Shown piece after piece: positions 37,485 to 47,397 of a stretch of 64,000 nt of DNA. The position numbers were made by a program, and so were the translations under genes. Position 1 is the stretch's first letter. Every line of letters starts with the position of its first letter. Under the pieces are notes generated by a model that saw nothing but the letters and a program-made list of their open reading frames with translations, did no database searches and had not been told where the DNA came from. The DNA is from Pseudanabaena sp. Salubria-1 (GTDB lineage Bacteria; Cyanobacteriota; Cyanobacteriia; Pseudanabaenales; Pseudanabaenaceae): positions 62,001-126,000 of the forward strand of contig JALQCR010000009.1 in the NCBI GenBank assembly GCA_023336205.1, given 5' to 3'.

Positions 37485-38111
37485 CTAAAGAATATAGAGC
37501 AATAAAAACAAGACAATCCAGACGATATCTACAAAGTGCCAATATACAGAGGCTGCCTCGATACCGAAATGACTGGTGTTGCTGTAATGTCCAGCTTTAA
37601 GCGATCGCACTAATACAGTTGCAATCAACGATAAGCCGATAATTACGTGCAAGCCATGAAAGCCTGTTAACACATAAAAAGTACTAGCAAACAGGTTAGT
37701 GGTCAGACCAAACTCTAGATGTTGGTATTCATAGATTTGACCAGCGATGAATATTGCACCCATGATAAAGGTGGCAAGAAACCATAGCTGAGCAGCCTTG
37801 ATCTTATTCTCTTTGACCGCATGATCGGCTTGGTGAATCACAAAGCTGCTAGATACTAGAATAATTGTGTTGATGCCTGGTAGTAGTAATTCGAGTTCAG
37901 GCGTACCTTCTGGTGGCCAAGATGTTGCCACAGAACGAAAGGTTAAGTAGGCGGCAAATAAGCCAAAAAATAGCATTCCTTCAGAAATAAGGAAGACAAT
38001 TAAGCCAAAAACCCGTAAATCGGGATGTTCGTAATGCCCCGCTTCGGCGGCATGAGCATGGATTGCATCATCTTGCGTCGGGTCAGTAACTGGAGCGATC
38101 GATCCTTGCAT
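37485..38111 (-). CDS. ctaE: Cytochrome c oxidase subunit III
   Basis: About 208 residues from the ATG at 38111 (MQGSIAPV...); an earlier ATG at 38165 is possible. Five membrane segments are seen, with the conserved FHGLHVIIG and the SVYWHFVDIVWIVLF ending typical of COX3. It is the last gene of the ctaC-ctaD-ctaE operon on the minus strand. It completes an aa3-type respiratory oxidase of the thylakoid or plasma membrane. Confidence 0.9.
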   Translation of the reverse strand: MQGSIAPVTDPTQDDAIHAHAAEAGHYEHPDLRVFGLIVFLISEGMLFFGLFAAYLTFRSVATSWPPEGTPELELLLPGINTIILVSSSFVIHQADHAVKENKIKAAQLWFLATFIMGAIFIAGQIYEYQHLEFGLTTNLFASTFYVLTGFHGLHVIIGLSLIATVLVRSLKAGHYSNTSHFGIEAASVYWHFVDIVWIVLFLLLYIL

Positions 38112-38245
38112 AGATAGGTAAATGGTTGGATAAATGGATAATGTAGGAAAGTAGCTTAACGTCATTTCTTGTGAAGAATCTCCCAGCGCCTAGACATAAG
38201 TCGGGCTTTACCCCCTTTAATTCCCGGGGAAAACTAGAAATCTTG

Positions 38246-38281
38246 CTCCCTCCCCTTTGCAAGGGGAGGGTTAGGGTGGGG
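38246..38281. repeat. CTCCCTCCCCTT...GGGGAGGG repeat
   Basis: CCCTCCCCTTTGCAAGGGGAGGG forms a hairpin followed by TTAGGGTGGGG in the ctaD-ctaE spacer. Such sequences recur as dispersed elements in many cyanobacterial genomes. It may trim the transcript between the two genes. Confidence 0.5.
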
Positions 38282-38330
38282 TAAATTTTAAATGAGAAAT
38301 CACCTAAGCCCATTGTTCACGGAGTTTGAT

Positions 38331-40001
38331 TTAACTTGCAGGTTGTGAAGCGGCGATCGCCGCTTCTTTGCGAGCTTCTTTATATTCTTCGCCGTAGTCA
38401 TAGGGACCAGTCAATAAGACAGGTTCACCAACCCAGTTATGGGGGATTGGCGGAGAAGAAGTTGTCCATTCCATAGTCAGAGCGTTCCAAGGATTGTCAG
38501 GAGCTTGTTCGCCCTTAAACCAGCTGTAAACGGCATTGATCACAAAAGGAACTGTAGAAATCGCTAGAATAAATGCGCCAATTGTGCAGATCACATTAAT
38601 CGGTGCAAATTGCGGATCGTACTGAGCGACGCGACGCGGCATTCCTTGCAATCCTAGAATATGCATAGGACCAAAGGTTAAATGCATTCCGATGAAGGTC
38701 AAGACAAAATGAACCTTGCCCCAAAACTCATTCAACATGCGACCAGTCATCTTCGGGAACCAATGATATAGTCCCGCATAAATACCAAATACACTGCCGC
38801 CAAAAAGAACGTAGTGGAAGTGGGCTACCACGAAATACGTATCGTGAACATGAATATCAATGGGAGCTGAACCAAGCATAACTCCGCTCAAGCCACCGAT
38901 TAAGAATGTGGAAATAAAGCCCATTGCAAATAGCAAAGGACTCTCTAAGCGCAACTTGCCACCCCAAAGTGTAGCAACCCAACTAAATACCTTAATTCCA
39001 GTTGGTACAGCAACCAACAACGTCGCCACCATGAAGAATACACGCAACCAATCAGGTGTGCCGCTGGTAAACATATGGTGCGCCCATACAAATAAACCCA
39101 AAAAGCAAATCATCATGCTGGAATAGGCGATCGCCTTATAACCAAAAATTGGCTTGCGGCTATGGGGAGGCAAAACTTCGGAAATGATGCCAAATACTGG
39201 CAAAACCATTACATAAACGGCAGGGTGTGAATAGAACCAGAATAAATGTTGGTAAACGACGGGATCCCCGCCGCCAGTGGGGTTAAAAAAGTTTGTGCCA
39301 ATTAATAGGTCAAAACCTAGTAAAACCATAGCTCCTGCTAATACAGGAGTAGCTAATAGAGCTAGAACTGATGTTGCCATCATCGCCCAGCAGAATAGGG
39401 GCATACTAAACAGATCCATTCCAGGCATCCGCATCGACCAGATCGTGACGATAAAATTCACCGCCGCCAAAATCGAGGAAGTCCCCACTAAAAGAATGCT
39501 ACCAATCCAAATAACTTGACCAACATGTTCATTTGTCAAAATGCTTAAAGGCGGATAGGCAGTCCAACCTGTCGAGGCAGGGCCAAAAAAGAAGCTGCTC
39601 ATCAACAACATCCCCGCAGGAATCGTCAACCAAAAGGCGATCGCATTTAAACGCGGAAAGGCCATGTCCCGCGCTCCGATCATCAATGGGATCAGATAGT
39701 TGCCAAAGCCTCCAGTTACAGCAGGTACGATCCATAAAAAGATCATGACCGTGCCATGCATGGTGAAAAGACTGTTGTAAAAAGCGGGATCGACTAAATC
39801 AGAGTCTGGGGTTGCTAGCTCAGCACGAACGATCGAGGCAAGCAGTCCGCCTACTAAATAAAATACAAACGAAGTGACGAGATACTGAATCCCGATGATT
39901 TTATGATCGACGCTAAAGGTGAAAAATTCCCACCAAAGAGTTTTTTGGGGTTCGGCTCCCATCGCGCCCGAACTTTGGGTTGGTATGAGTGTCTGGGTCA
40001 T
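38331..40001 (-). CDS. ctaD: Cytochrome c oxidase subunit I
   Basis: 556 residues with twelve membrane segments. The CuB/heme histidines are in HPAVYVMVLPVFG (H-x3-Y crosslink motif) and VVAHFHYVLFGG; the MHGTVMIF region supplies a heme ligand. The heme-copper core is complete. It lies 63 bases after ctaC and before ctaE. Confidence 0.96.
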   Translation of the reverse strand: MTQTLIPTQSSGAMGAEPQKTLWWEFFTFSVDHKIIGIQYLVTSFVFYLVGGLLASIVRAELATPDSDLVDPAFYNSLFTMHGTVMIFLWIVPAVTGGFGNYLIPLMIGARDMAFPRLNAIAFWLTIPAGMLLMSSFFFGPASTGWTAYPPLSILTNEHVGQVIWIGSILLVGTSSILAAVNFIVTIWSMRMPGMDLFSMPLFCWAMMATSVLALLATPVLAGAMVLLGFDLLIGTNFFNPTGGGDPVVYQHLFWFYSHPAVYVMVLPVFGIISEVLPPHSRKPIFGYKAIAYSSMMICFLGLFVWAHHMFTSGTPDWLRVFFMVATLLVAVPTGIKVFSWVATLWGGKLRLESPLLFAMGFISTFLIGGLSGVMLGSAPIDIHVHDTYFVVAHFHYVLFGGSVFGIYAGLYHWFPKMTGRMLNEFWGKVHFVLTFIGMHLTFGPMHILGLQGMPRRVAQYDPQFAPINVICTIGAFILAISTVPFVINAVYSWFKGEQAPDNPWNALTMEWTTSSPPIPHNWVGEPVLLTGPYDYGEEYKEARKEAAIAASQPAS

Positions 40002-40006
40002 AGAGT

Positions 40007-40052
40007 AATTGGTAATTCGTAATTGATAATTCGTAATTCGTAATTCGTAATT
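40007..40052. repeat. TAATTCG heptamer repeat
   Basis: The ctaC-ctaD spacer contains at least five TAATTCG units with variants. The same unit is seen at 2380-2415. It lies just upstream of ctaD. Confidence 0.65.
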
Positions 40053-40064
40053 CGTGTTCAGCCT

Positions 40065-41039
40065 TTAATGACTCATATGCATCATGTGCATATCTCCACC
40101 AGCTTGAGCGACTTTACCAGCGAGGTATTCTTGATCAGACATCTGGGTTACAGAGGCTGGACGAGTTGCCACGATCGCATCGGGATCGTTACTAGCAATT
40201 TCTTGCTGCTCTTTTAACCATTTTGAATAGTCTTCAGGAGTGTCTATTACCATCGTGGTGCGCATACCGCCATGGTAAGAACCACATAGCTCAGCACAGA
40301 CTACTGGATATTCGCCGACAACGCGAGGAGTGAATTCGAGATAGGTTTCGCGGCCGGGAATCACGTCTTGTTTGATGCGTAATTGGGGAACCCAAAAAGC
40401 ATGAAGGACATCAACGGCATTCATGTTTAGGCGAATTTTTTTGCCAACAGGAACATGCAATTCAGCGGTAGCAATTTCGTCTGTGTAGTTAAAAATCCAA
40501 GCAAATTGCATGGCGCTAACGTTGATAGCCAAAACATCATCGCTACCAGCAGGAAGAGTACCTGCCATTAATACTCCGTCACTATTTGAAGAAGCGAGGG
40601 TTGCTTTTGACATAGGCATACCACCTCTTTCGGATTTGGCTACTGTCTGGTGCATCCCTCCATGAGCCATGCCGCTAAGGTCTTGAGTTCCTTGCATGGC
40701 GGTATAGACATCAAAGCTATAAATCGCTACCCACATTACGATAACTGTGGGGATCGCTGTCCAGATGATCTCAATACTTAGGTTTTCGTGAATGGCGGGA
40801 CCGTCAGTGTCATCACCTTCACGGCGACGAAACTTGATAATCGAATAGATCAATACGCCCTCTACTACGAGGAAAAATCCGAAGGCGATCGCTAAGATCG
40901 TGTTAAAAAGCCCGTCATATAAGACTGCTTCGTCACCTGCGGCAACTGGGAGTAAGCCATTATTGCGCCCGTACCAAATGCTAGCTGCAAAAATCAGCCC
41001 AATGATGACGACTACTGAAATTAAGTTGTTTTTTCTCAT
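40065..41039 (-). CDS. ctaC: Cytochrome c oxidase subunit II
   Basis: 324 residues. An N-terminal membrane anchor and a second membrane segment are followed by the cupredoxin domain. The CuA ligands are in DVLHAFWVP and CAELCGSYHGGM (two Cys, His, Met). An unusual Met- and Gly-rich insert (GMAHGGMHQ...GGMPMSK, about 120-170) and a His/Met-rich C-terminus (MHMMHMSH) could bind copper during delivery; that is inference. First gene of the ctaCDE operon. Confidence 0.93.
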   Translation of the reverse strand: MRKNNLISVVVIIGLIFAASIWYGRNNGLLPVAAGDEAVLYDGLFNTILAIAFGFFLVVEGVLIYSIIKFRRREGDDTDGPAIHENLSIEIIWTAIPTVIVMWVAIYSFDVYTAMQGTQDLSGMAHGGMHQTVAKSERGGMPMSKATLASSNSDGVLMAGTLPAGSDDVLAINVSAMQFAWIFNYTDEIATAELHVPVGKKIRLNMNAVDVLHAFWVPQLRIKQDVIPGRETYLEFTPRVVGEYPVVCAELCGSYHGGMRTTMVIDTPEDYSKWLKEQQEIASNDPDAIVATRPASVTQMSDQEYLAGKVAQAGGDMHMMHMSH

Positions 41040-41401
41040 GATTAGGTTGCCCTATCTTGCTGCTCCTATAAAGTGCATTTGGATCAAGTGGAGCTTACTG
41101 GTAGCTCATTTTCTAAATAAGGACAGATTGACATATTGTCTATACTTGCATCGATTTACAGAATGCGGGGCATTTGTTTGTAATCTTTTAGCAATTTCTT
41201 TGGGATCACTCTTAAATAAAATCCCTAACTGTGTCTGTAAATACATTCTCATTAGTTAAAAGCATCAGAAGCCAGAATTTAGACAAGGCAAAAATCTCAG
41301 CTAAACTTTAGCTAATTTGATACAATAACCACATAAAGCAGGATCTAAAAATTTGCTTTAGCTGGCAAGATCCCTGAGTCATATCCTTGGAGTTTGAGGC
41401 G
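41040..41401. other. Intergenic region between ctaC and the NACHT gene
   Basis: About 360 bases lie between divergent genes. I see no open frame with good support, no repeat-family copy and no clear hairpin. It should hold the promoters of ctaC and the NACHT gene. GGAGTTTGAGG just before 41402 is a good ribosome-binding site for the latter. Confidence 0.4.
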
Positions 41402-43852
41402 ATGATTGATTGGTTAGTTATTTGGGGTGTGACACAGGCGGCAGGTGTAGTCGTTTATCCCATTTTGGAAAGTCTGGCTCAGGATGCGGCAAAGGATTAT
41501 GGTAAGGACTTTTTTAAGGATTGCCTGAAAAAGGTGATTCACTTGCCTGAGAAGGATGTGCAGAAAGAAGCCTATGGCAAAGCGCTCAAAGAATTTTTGG
41601 AATTGATTGAGGAAGAACTCAAGGATGCGGGTTATCAAGAGGCAATCATTAAACAGTACATTCCCTATTTGCAAAGGTTTATCAAGCGCGAAGAGGTAAG
41701 TGCGGCGCTAGGGATGGCGTTTAATGTGGAATGTAAGACGATCAATACCTCGCTGTTGGTAAAAGTTTGGAAAGAGTTAGATTTGCCACATTTACCAGAA
41801 AGTATGAATTGGGACTTTTTGAGCAAGTCCTACATTAGAGCCGTGAAGAAGATTGTCCAGAATTCGGATAAGTTGCGTCTGATTTATGAGGTGCAGACCT
41901 TAGATAAAATTGCAGATTCTGTACAGGAAGTAGCGGGAATTGCGCCAGCGTTTGATTTGGAGAAGTATGCGGAAGGGTTGCGGGAGCAGTATGGCAACTT
42001 AAAACTGGAATCTTTAGATACGACGGGAGTTTATTACAACGAGTTGAAGCTATGGAAGATCTTTATTCCTCAGAATTTGCGGGAATGTCAGGAGTTTATT
42101 CCGCAGGTGTATGAGTTGCCGAAGGATCGATCGCGGCTGTTGCAGGAGAGTGGACAGTTGGATGTGTTGGAACTTGCCGAAGCGGAGTTAGAAAATCATC
42201 GTAAGCGCTATGTGGAGCAGCCGATTCGGGGTGTGTTTGAGGTGTTGGGCGATCCTCAGGAGTTGGCGAAGGAGGTCGTTGCGAAATATGCAGTGATCTT
42301 GGGCGACCCTGGATCGGGAAAATCGACGCTGTTGCAATATCTGGCGCTGATTTGGGCGGAGCGACCTGTGCGAGATTTGCCTTTGCATCCGTTGCCGCTT
42401 TTGTTGGAGTTGCGTACCTATGCCCGTGATAAGCAAGCGGGGAAATGTAAGGATATTGTTTCGTTTATTCATGGTGGGAATATTACCTGTCGGCTGAATC
42501 AGCAGGATTTGCATGAAAAGCTGAAGAATGGGGATGTCATTGCTCTATTTGATGGGATTGATGAGGTGTTCGATCCTGCGTTGCGTGATGAGGTGGTGAC
42601 GGATATCCATCGCTTTACGAATGAGTATGGTGAAGTGAGGGCAATTGCGACTTCGCGGTGGTTGGGTTATAAGTCACATCGGTTAAGGGATGCGGGGTTT
42701 CAGCACTTTATGCTGCAAGAGTTGAATGATGAGCAAATGCAGGAGTTTGTGGTGCGTTGGCATGATCTGAATTTTGCGGAGGGTGCGGATAAGGATCGCA
42801 AGCGGGAGCGTTTGCAGAAGGCGATCAGGGAGTCGCGATCGATTAAGGAGTTGGCGGGAAATCCTTTGTTATTGACGATGATGGCGATTCTCAATCGTAA
42901 TCAGGAGTTACCGAGGGATCGTCCTGAATTGTATAACCAAGCCTCTAGAGTGTTGTTGCATCAATGGGATGTGGAACGGGCGCTAGTGGAGGATCGGCGA
43001 ATTGATCCGAAAACGATTGATTATCGCGATAAGCAGGCGATGTTGCGGAAGGTTGCCTATTATATGCAGTCGAGCGCGAAGGGTTTGGCGGGGAATTTGA
43101 TTAGTGCGGCGCAGTTGGAGAGTATTTTGACGGATTACCTGAAGACGATTGAGGTGGAGAAGCCAAGGGAAATAGCCCGTATCATGATCGGTCAGCTTCG
43201 CACGCGCAATTTCATTCTCTGCGATCTGGGTGGGGATTCTTATGGTTTTGTACATCGGACTTTTTTGGAGTATTTTTGTGCGTGGGAGTTTGTTTGGCAG
43301 TTCAAGGAATCGCAAACGCTGACGATTGAGCAGTTAATCCATGATGTGTTTGGGAACCATTGGCAAGATGAGTCATGGCATGAGGTTTTGAGGTTAATTT
43401 CGGGGATGATCGAACCTAGGTTTGTCGAAGAAATTATTGATTTTCTTTTGGAGCAGAAGGTTGATAAGAGCACATTTTTAGACCAAGATGGCAGTCTAAA
43501 AGAAGAAGGACTAGCTAACTTGTTACTGGCAGTAGATTGTTTTGTTGAGGTGAGAAACAGAAGTTTGATTGCTCCCACATCAAATAAATTACTAAAAATC
43601 TTACAATTTGAGGTCGAACATCAATCTCCCTATATATTTAACCCAGAAACACTAGCTAAACTCATAAGAATTATTGCGATAACTTGGCAAGATAATCCAG
43701 ACATCCTGATACTTCTTAGGGGCTATGCTATTAATAATAAGAACTGGTTTGTACGTGGGGCATCGTTATATGTACTTGCTAAAGTCTGGGAAAACGATCC
43801 TGATAATTTTATTATCTTTAAAGATTCCGCTAATAAAGATGAGAGTTATCAC

Positions 43853-43986
43853 GGCTCATCTGGGTTTGAGGGGTAAATGGTACAGTGTCGATACAATTAT
43901 TGGCGACATGGTAGGGCTGTAACTGTTGCTCCGAGAGGATTCTGATTACTATTAGCTGTGCTTATCCCCATGAACCCAGAAGAGCC
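43853..43986 (+). mobile_element. 134-bp MITE with IS1595-like ends
   Basis: Ends GGCTCATCTGGGTTTG and (complement of the right end) GGCTCTTCTGGGTTCA match at 13 of 16. The flanking 8-bp duplication GTTATCAC is at 43845-43852 and 43987-43994. There is no open frame. The tip GCTCATxTGGG is shared with the IS1595 element at 15054 (CGCTCATATGGG), and both make 8-bp duplications, so an IS1595-type transposase could move it. Confidence 0.9.
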
Positions 43987-44030
43987 GTTATCACATACGA
44001 AGAGCTATGGTATACGAAATTGCTAAAAGT

Positions 44031-44980
44031 TGGAAAGAAGATATTGACACCCTTCCTTTCCTTAAAGATCGCGCTCTTAATGATAAAAATAATGACGTAA
44101 GAATAGCAGCATTACAAGAGATCATTAAGGGCTGGAAAGAGCAACCAGAAATATTTTCTTTCCTCAAGGATCGCGCTCTTAATGATGAGAACTATAATGT
44201 GCAAAGTTTTGTCTTACAAGAAATTGCGCAAGGCTGGAAAGACTCCCTAGAGACATTTCTTCTCCTCAAAGATTTTGCCACTAATGATGAGAGTTGGGCG
44301 ATGCGTAGTTTTGCGCTACAAGAGATTGCCAAAGGCTGGAAACATTCTCCAGAGACTCTTTCTTGGCTCCAAGACCGTGCTCTTAATGATTATAATGTGC
44401 GTAGTTTCGCAGTACACGCGATTATACAAGGCTGGGAAGATTTCCCAGAGACTCTTCTTTGGTTTAAAGACCGCACTCTTAATGATCAAGATAATGATAT
44501 GCGAAGGGCAGCAATGCAAGCAATTATCCAAAGCTGGAAAGAAGACCCAGACACCCTGACTTTGGTCAAAGATCGTGCTCTTAATGATGAGGATAAGGAT
44601 GTGCGAAGGTTCGCAATACAATCGATCACCGAAGGCTGGAAAGAAGACTCAGACATCCTGACTTTGCTCAAAGATCGTGTTCTTAATGATGAGGATAAGA
44701 ATGTGCGAAGGTTCGCAATACAATCGATCTGGAAAGAAGACCCAGACACCCTGACTTTTCTCAGAGATCGCGCTCTTAATGATGAGGATGAGGATGTGCG
44801 AAGACTGGCAATACAATCGATCACTAAAAGCTGTAAAGAAGACCCAGACACCCTGACTTTGCTTAAAGATCGCGCTCTTAATGATGAAGATGATTATGTG
44901 CGAAGTGTGGCAGTACAAGCGATTGCCAAAGTTTGGAAAGATGCCACACACACATTTGTTTTTTTATGCGATTGCGCTAT
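44031..44980 (+). repeat. Array of 102-bp (34-residue) units
   Basis: Nine units plus a partial tenth, each WK-x-DP-x-TL-x3-KDRALND-x5-VR-x2-A-x-Q-x-I-x2-G/S. One unit lacks one residue and another lacks three. Two more units lie before the MITE. Central units are almost identical in DNA (GAAGACCCAGACACCCTGAC recurs), suggesting recent duplication or gene conversion. The fold should be an alpha-solenoid ligand sensor. Confidence 0.85.
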
Positions 44981-45239
44981 CAATGATCCCTTTATTCGTG
45001 GTCAAGAGGAGTTTTCTTTTTTACTAACTAATCCCCGCCAAACTGCACTAGAAGCTATCCTCCAACATTACAGCGATAAACCTCAAACATTGGAATTATT
45101 GGAGGCGATCTCTAGCAACGATCCTGATGAACAGTTAAAGGAATTTGCGAAGGAGGAATTAGCAAAATTGAGTGAGAATCCCGTAGGGGCATAGCATTTG
45201 CGTCAGAATTTTTAAACCCCGCAACCATATCGATCTGCA

Positions 45240-45592
45240 AATGCTTTGCCCTCTATGCCTTCACAGATAAATTGTCCCTGCGTTGCGAGGTATTGGGCAA
45301 AGAAAAAGAAACCTACAAATTCCCAGATCTCCGACTTTTTCTATGCAAGCAAAGACAATTTGTAAATTCACAAAAAAAAGTCGGAGATCTAAATCTGTGC
45401 CTTCAGCGATCGCTTGTCCCTGAGTTGTGAGGTATTGGGCAAAGCATTCCTAAAGTAAAAAGAAACCTGTAAATGCCCAGATCTCCGACTTTTTCTATGC
45501 AAGCAAAGACAATTTATAAATTCACAAAAAAAGTCGGAGATCTAAATCTATGCCTTCAGCGATCGCTTGTCCCTGCGTTGTGAGGTATTGGG
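45240..45592. repeat. Imperfect tandem repeats with inverted AGATCTCCGACTTTTT arms
   Basis: Two copies of a ~150-bp unit and part of a third follow each other. Each contains GCCTTCAGCGATCGCTTGTC-like sequence, TGAGGTATTGGGCAAAG, and the arms AGATCTCCGACTTTTT and AAAAAAGTCGGAGATCT around a ~35-base centre. No open frame is supported. They fill the gap after the NACHT gene. Confidence 0.75.
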
Positions 45593-45898
45593 CTGGGAAT
45601 GCTATGCTCTCTATTGACTTAGACTTACATGACAACACAGAAATGGAATAGATCACCCTCAGCAGCTATCTGCTCAACCTTTGTGATGCAATCCTCCAAA
45701 TCTTCGAGCAATTCCTCAGAGAGATGTTCTTTCCCATGCTCCAAAAGACTTTTACCATCAGAATCACTGGTTTTCACATATTCCCGCAAAGCTCTCAGCA
45801 TTGGTAAAGCCTCTGAAGGACTAAACCATGATACTTTATCTCGCAATGTATCCTCATCAGGGAAATCTTCATCTTCAGAATCTTCAGACATATTTAAC

Positions 45899-47196
45899 CT
45901 TAGTGGTGCAGAAAAATCTGAAAAGCGTTGCTAGGCATAGAATCTCATCATGAGACAAGAGGCAAAAAGGGGCAAGAGATGAGATACTCAAGTTCCTCAA
46001 CAAAAGATCTTATACAAATGCCCCACCTATATCTTCAGCTACAAGAACAACTGCGTCAATGGCTCAAGCCAAAAGATAAGCGACATCTCCAAGGATTTGC
46101 GGAGGCAGTAGCCGCGATATTGCAATCAGGAAGGGCAAGTCTGAGTCATTGGTTGCCCTATTTGAGCCATAGAGAGTGCCAAGCCAGAAGTCAGATGGAA
46201 AGACTAAGCTACTTTGTGCATAATCCACATATCATCGCCGAGAGATTCTATAACCCATTGGTGAAGCACTTTCTCCAAGCATTTGCAGGAGAATCGTTGG
46301 AACTAGCCTTAGACACAAGTATGCTGTGGGATAAATTCTGTCTTATAGAAGTATGCTTGATTTGGGGAGGGAGGTCGATTACTCTAGCTCAAGTAGTACT
46401 AGAGCATGGCAGCGCTACAGTTGGCTTTGAACATTATCGTCCCGTCTTAGAACAAGTACGCTCTCTATTGCCGCCACAAAGTACGGTGACCTTGCTTGCC
46501 GACCGAGGTTTTGAACATGGGGAATTAATCCGATGGTTACAGCAAAATCACTGGTCTTGGGCAATTCGCGCAAAGAGCGATCTGCTAGTGACTCTGCCAA
46601 CAGGTACAACCAAGCGTGTTGAACAACTGATACCTCCCGCAGAGCAAGCTTATCTAGTTCCCGATGTCACCGTACTCGGTGATGTTAATTGTCATTTAGC
46701 GACGGCTAACCTAGACATGGCTAACGGTTCATGGGCTGTCCTTAGCGATATTCCCTTCATTACAGACTTTTGCTCTCTATGGCAAACGCTTTGGCGGTAT
46801 TGAACCTCATTTTAAGGATTACAAGTCGGCGGCTTTTAATGTGGTTAGCTCGCATCTCCGTGATGCTCAATCTCTTACCTGTTTGTTTATGCTCCTTGCC
46901 ACGGCTAACCTGATTGCTGTAATTCTTGGCATAATGTTGGTGCGTTTGGGGCAAAGGGCGGCTATTGATTGGCACGATCATCGCGGCTTGAGTTTTCTGC
47001 AACTCGGTCTCCGTCAGCTTCACACCCTTCTTTACCAACAAAAACCTCTTCCTCTTTTGCAGATTTTCCCTAGAACTAATCCTCCCCCTGCCTGTGCTTC
47101 TATTGCCAAACGCGAAAAGTTAGATTTTCGTATCGAATTTGCTCGTATTACCATTGTCTCATCTTGAGACTCTCCTGAGTTTTCTGCACCACTAAG
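45899..47196 (+). mobile_element. IS4-type insertion sequence, 1298 bp
   Basis: Perfect 17-bp terminal inverted repeats (CTTAGTGGTGCAGAAAA) and a 10-bp duplication CATATTTAAC at 45889-45898 and 47197-47206. Duplications of this length fit IS4-type elements. The transposase has a +1-base frame break, so this copy may be inactive. Confidence 0.92.
45979..47167 (+). pseudogene. IS4-family transposase with one frameshift
   Basis: The first part (to 46803) has the DDE residues in LALDTSMLWD and LLADRGFEHGE. The second part, in another frame, has the YGKRFGGIEPHFKDYKS stretch, the Y-x2-R-x5-E-x6-K signature of the family. Removing one T from the run at 46768-46771 restores a single frame of about 396 residues. 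This may be a natural inactivating change or a base-calling error. Confidence 0.85.
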
Positions 47197-47397
47197 CATA
47201 TTTAACTCAAAGTCCGTCCAATCTAGAAACGAAGAGAGCTTCACCAAGCCCAATTTCTCACAAATATGATCGAGCGCATCTACAGCATAAAACAACGCTG
47301 AATGATCCCATTCATCGCCTTCTGTCATCTTGCTCTTACTTAATACCCAAATAGTAGTTCCCATGAAGCGTCTCCCAATCAGCTAAACAATGAAATC

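Larger units (their letters stand above)
41402..45194 (+). pseudogene. NACHT (NLR-like) NTPase with 34-residue repeats, interrupted by a 134-bp MITE
   Basis: Parts 41402-43852 and 43995-45194 join in frame to 1216 codons once the element and one 8-bp copy are removed. The N-terminal domain (about 1-180) is helical. The NACHT module has Walker A GDPGSGKST (about 301) and Walker B ALFDGIDEV, then a sensor TSRW. The C-terminal half is a run of 34-residue HEAT-like repeats (WKEDPDTLTLLKDRALND...). The MITE splits them so that the first part ends early (FEG stop at 43876). I chose the ATG at 41402 over a TTG at 41387. Such proteins are NLR-like sensors, many with antiphage roles. Confidence 0.88.
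45625..47364 (-). pseudogene. 143-codon partner of the DUF4259 gene, interrupted by an IS4-type element
   Basis: Minus-strand parts 47364-47197 (56 codons, ending ...DWTDFELNM) and 45888-45625 (SEDSEDEDFPDEDTL... to HFCVVM) join in frame when the element and one 10-bp copy are removed. The product is acidic, soluble and helical. It starts MGTTIWVLSKSK, 33 bases after the DUF4259 gene, and the two probably form an operon. An ATG in the target sequence (45891) still opens the second part. No family is recognised; a toxin-immunity pair is possible. Confidence 0.85.

Noticed and set aside
44031..44980. Regular DNA repeats that could be taken for a CRISPR array
   Set aside because: The period is 102 bp, the whole unit is coding, and the variation follows codons; it is a protein repeat.
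47032..47364. 110-residue minus-strand frame starting MGTTIWVLSKSK
   Set aside because: Its 3' half is read through the IS4-type element; the real gene continues beyond the element at 45888.
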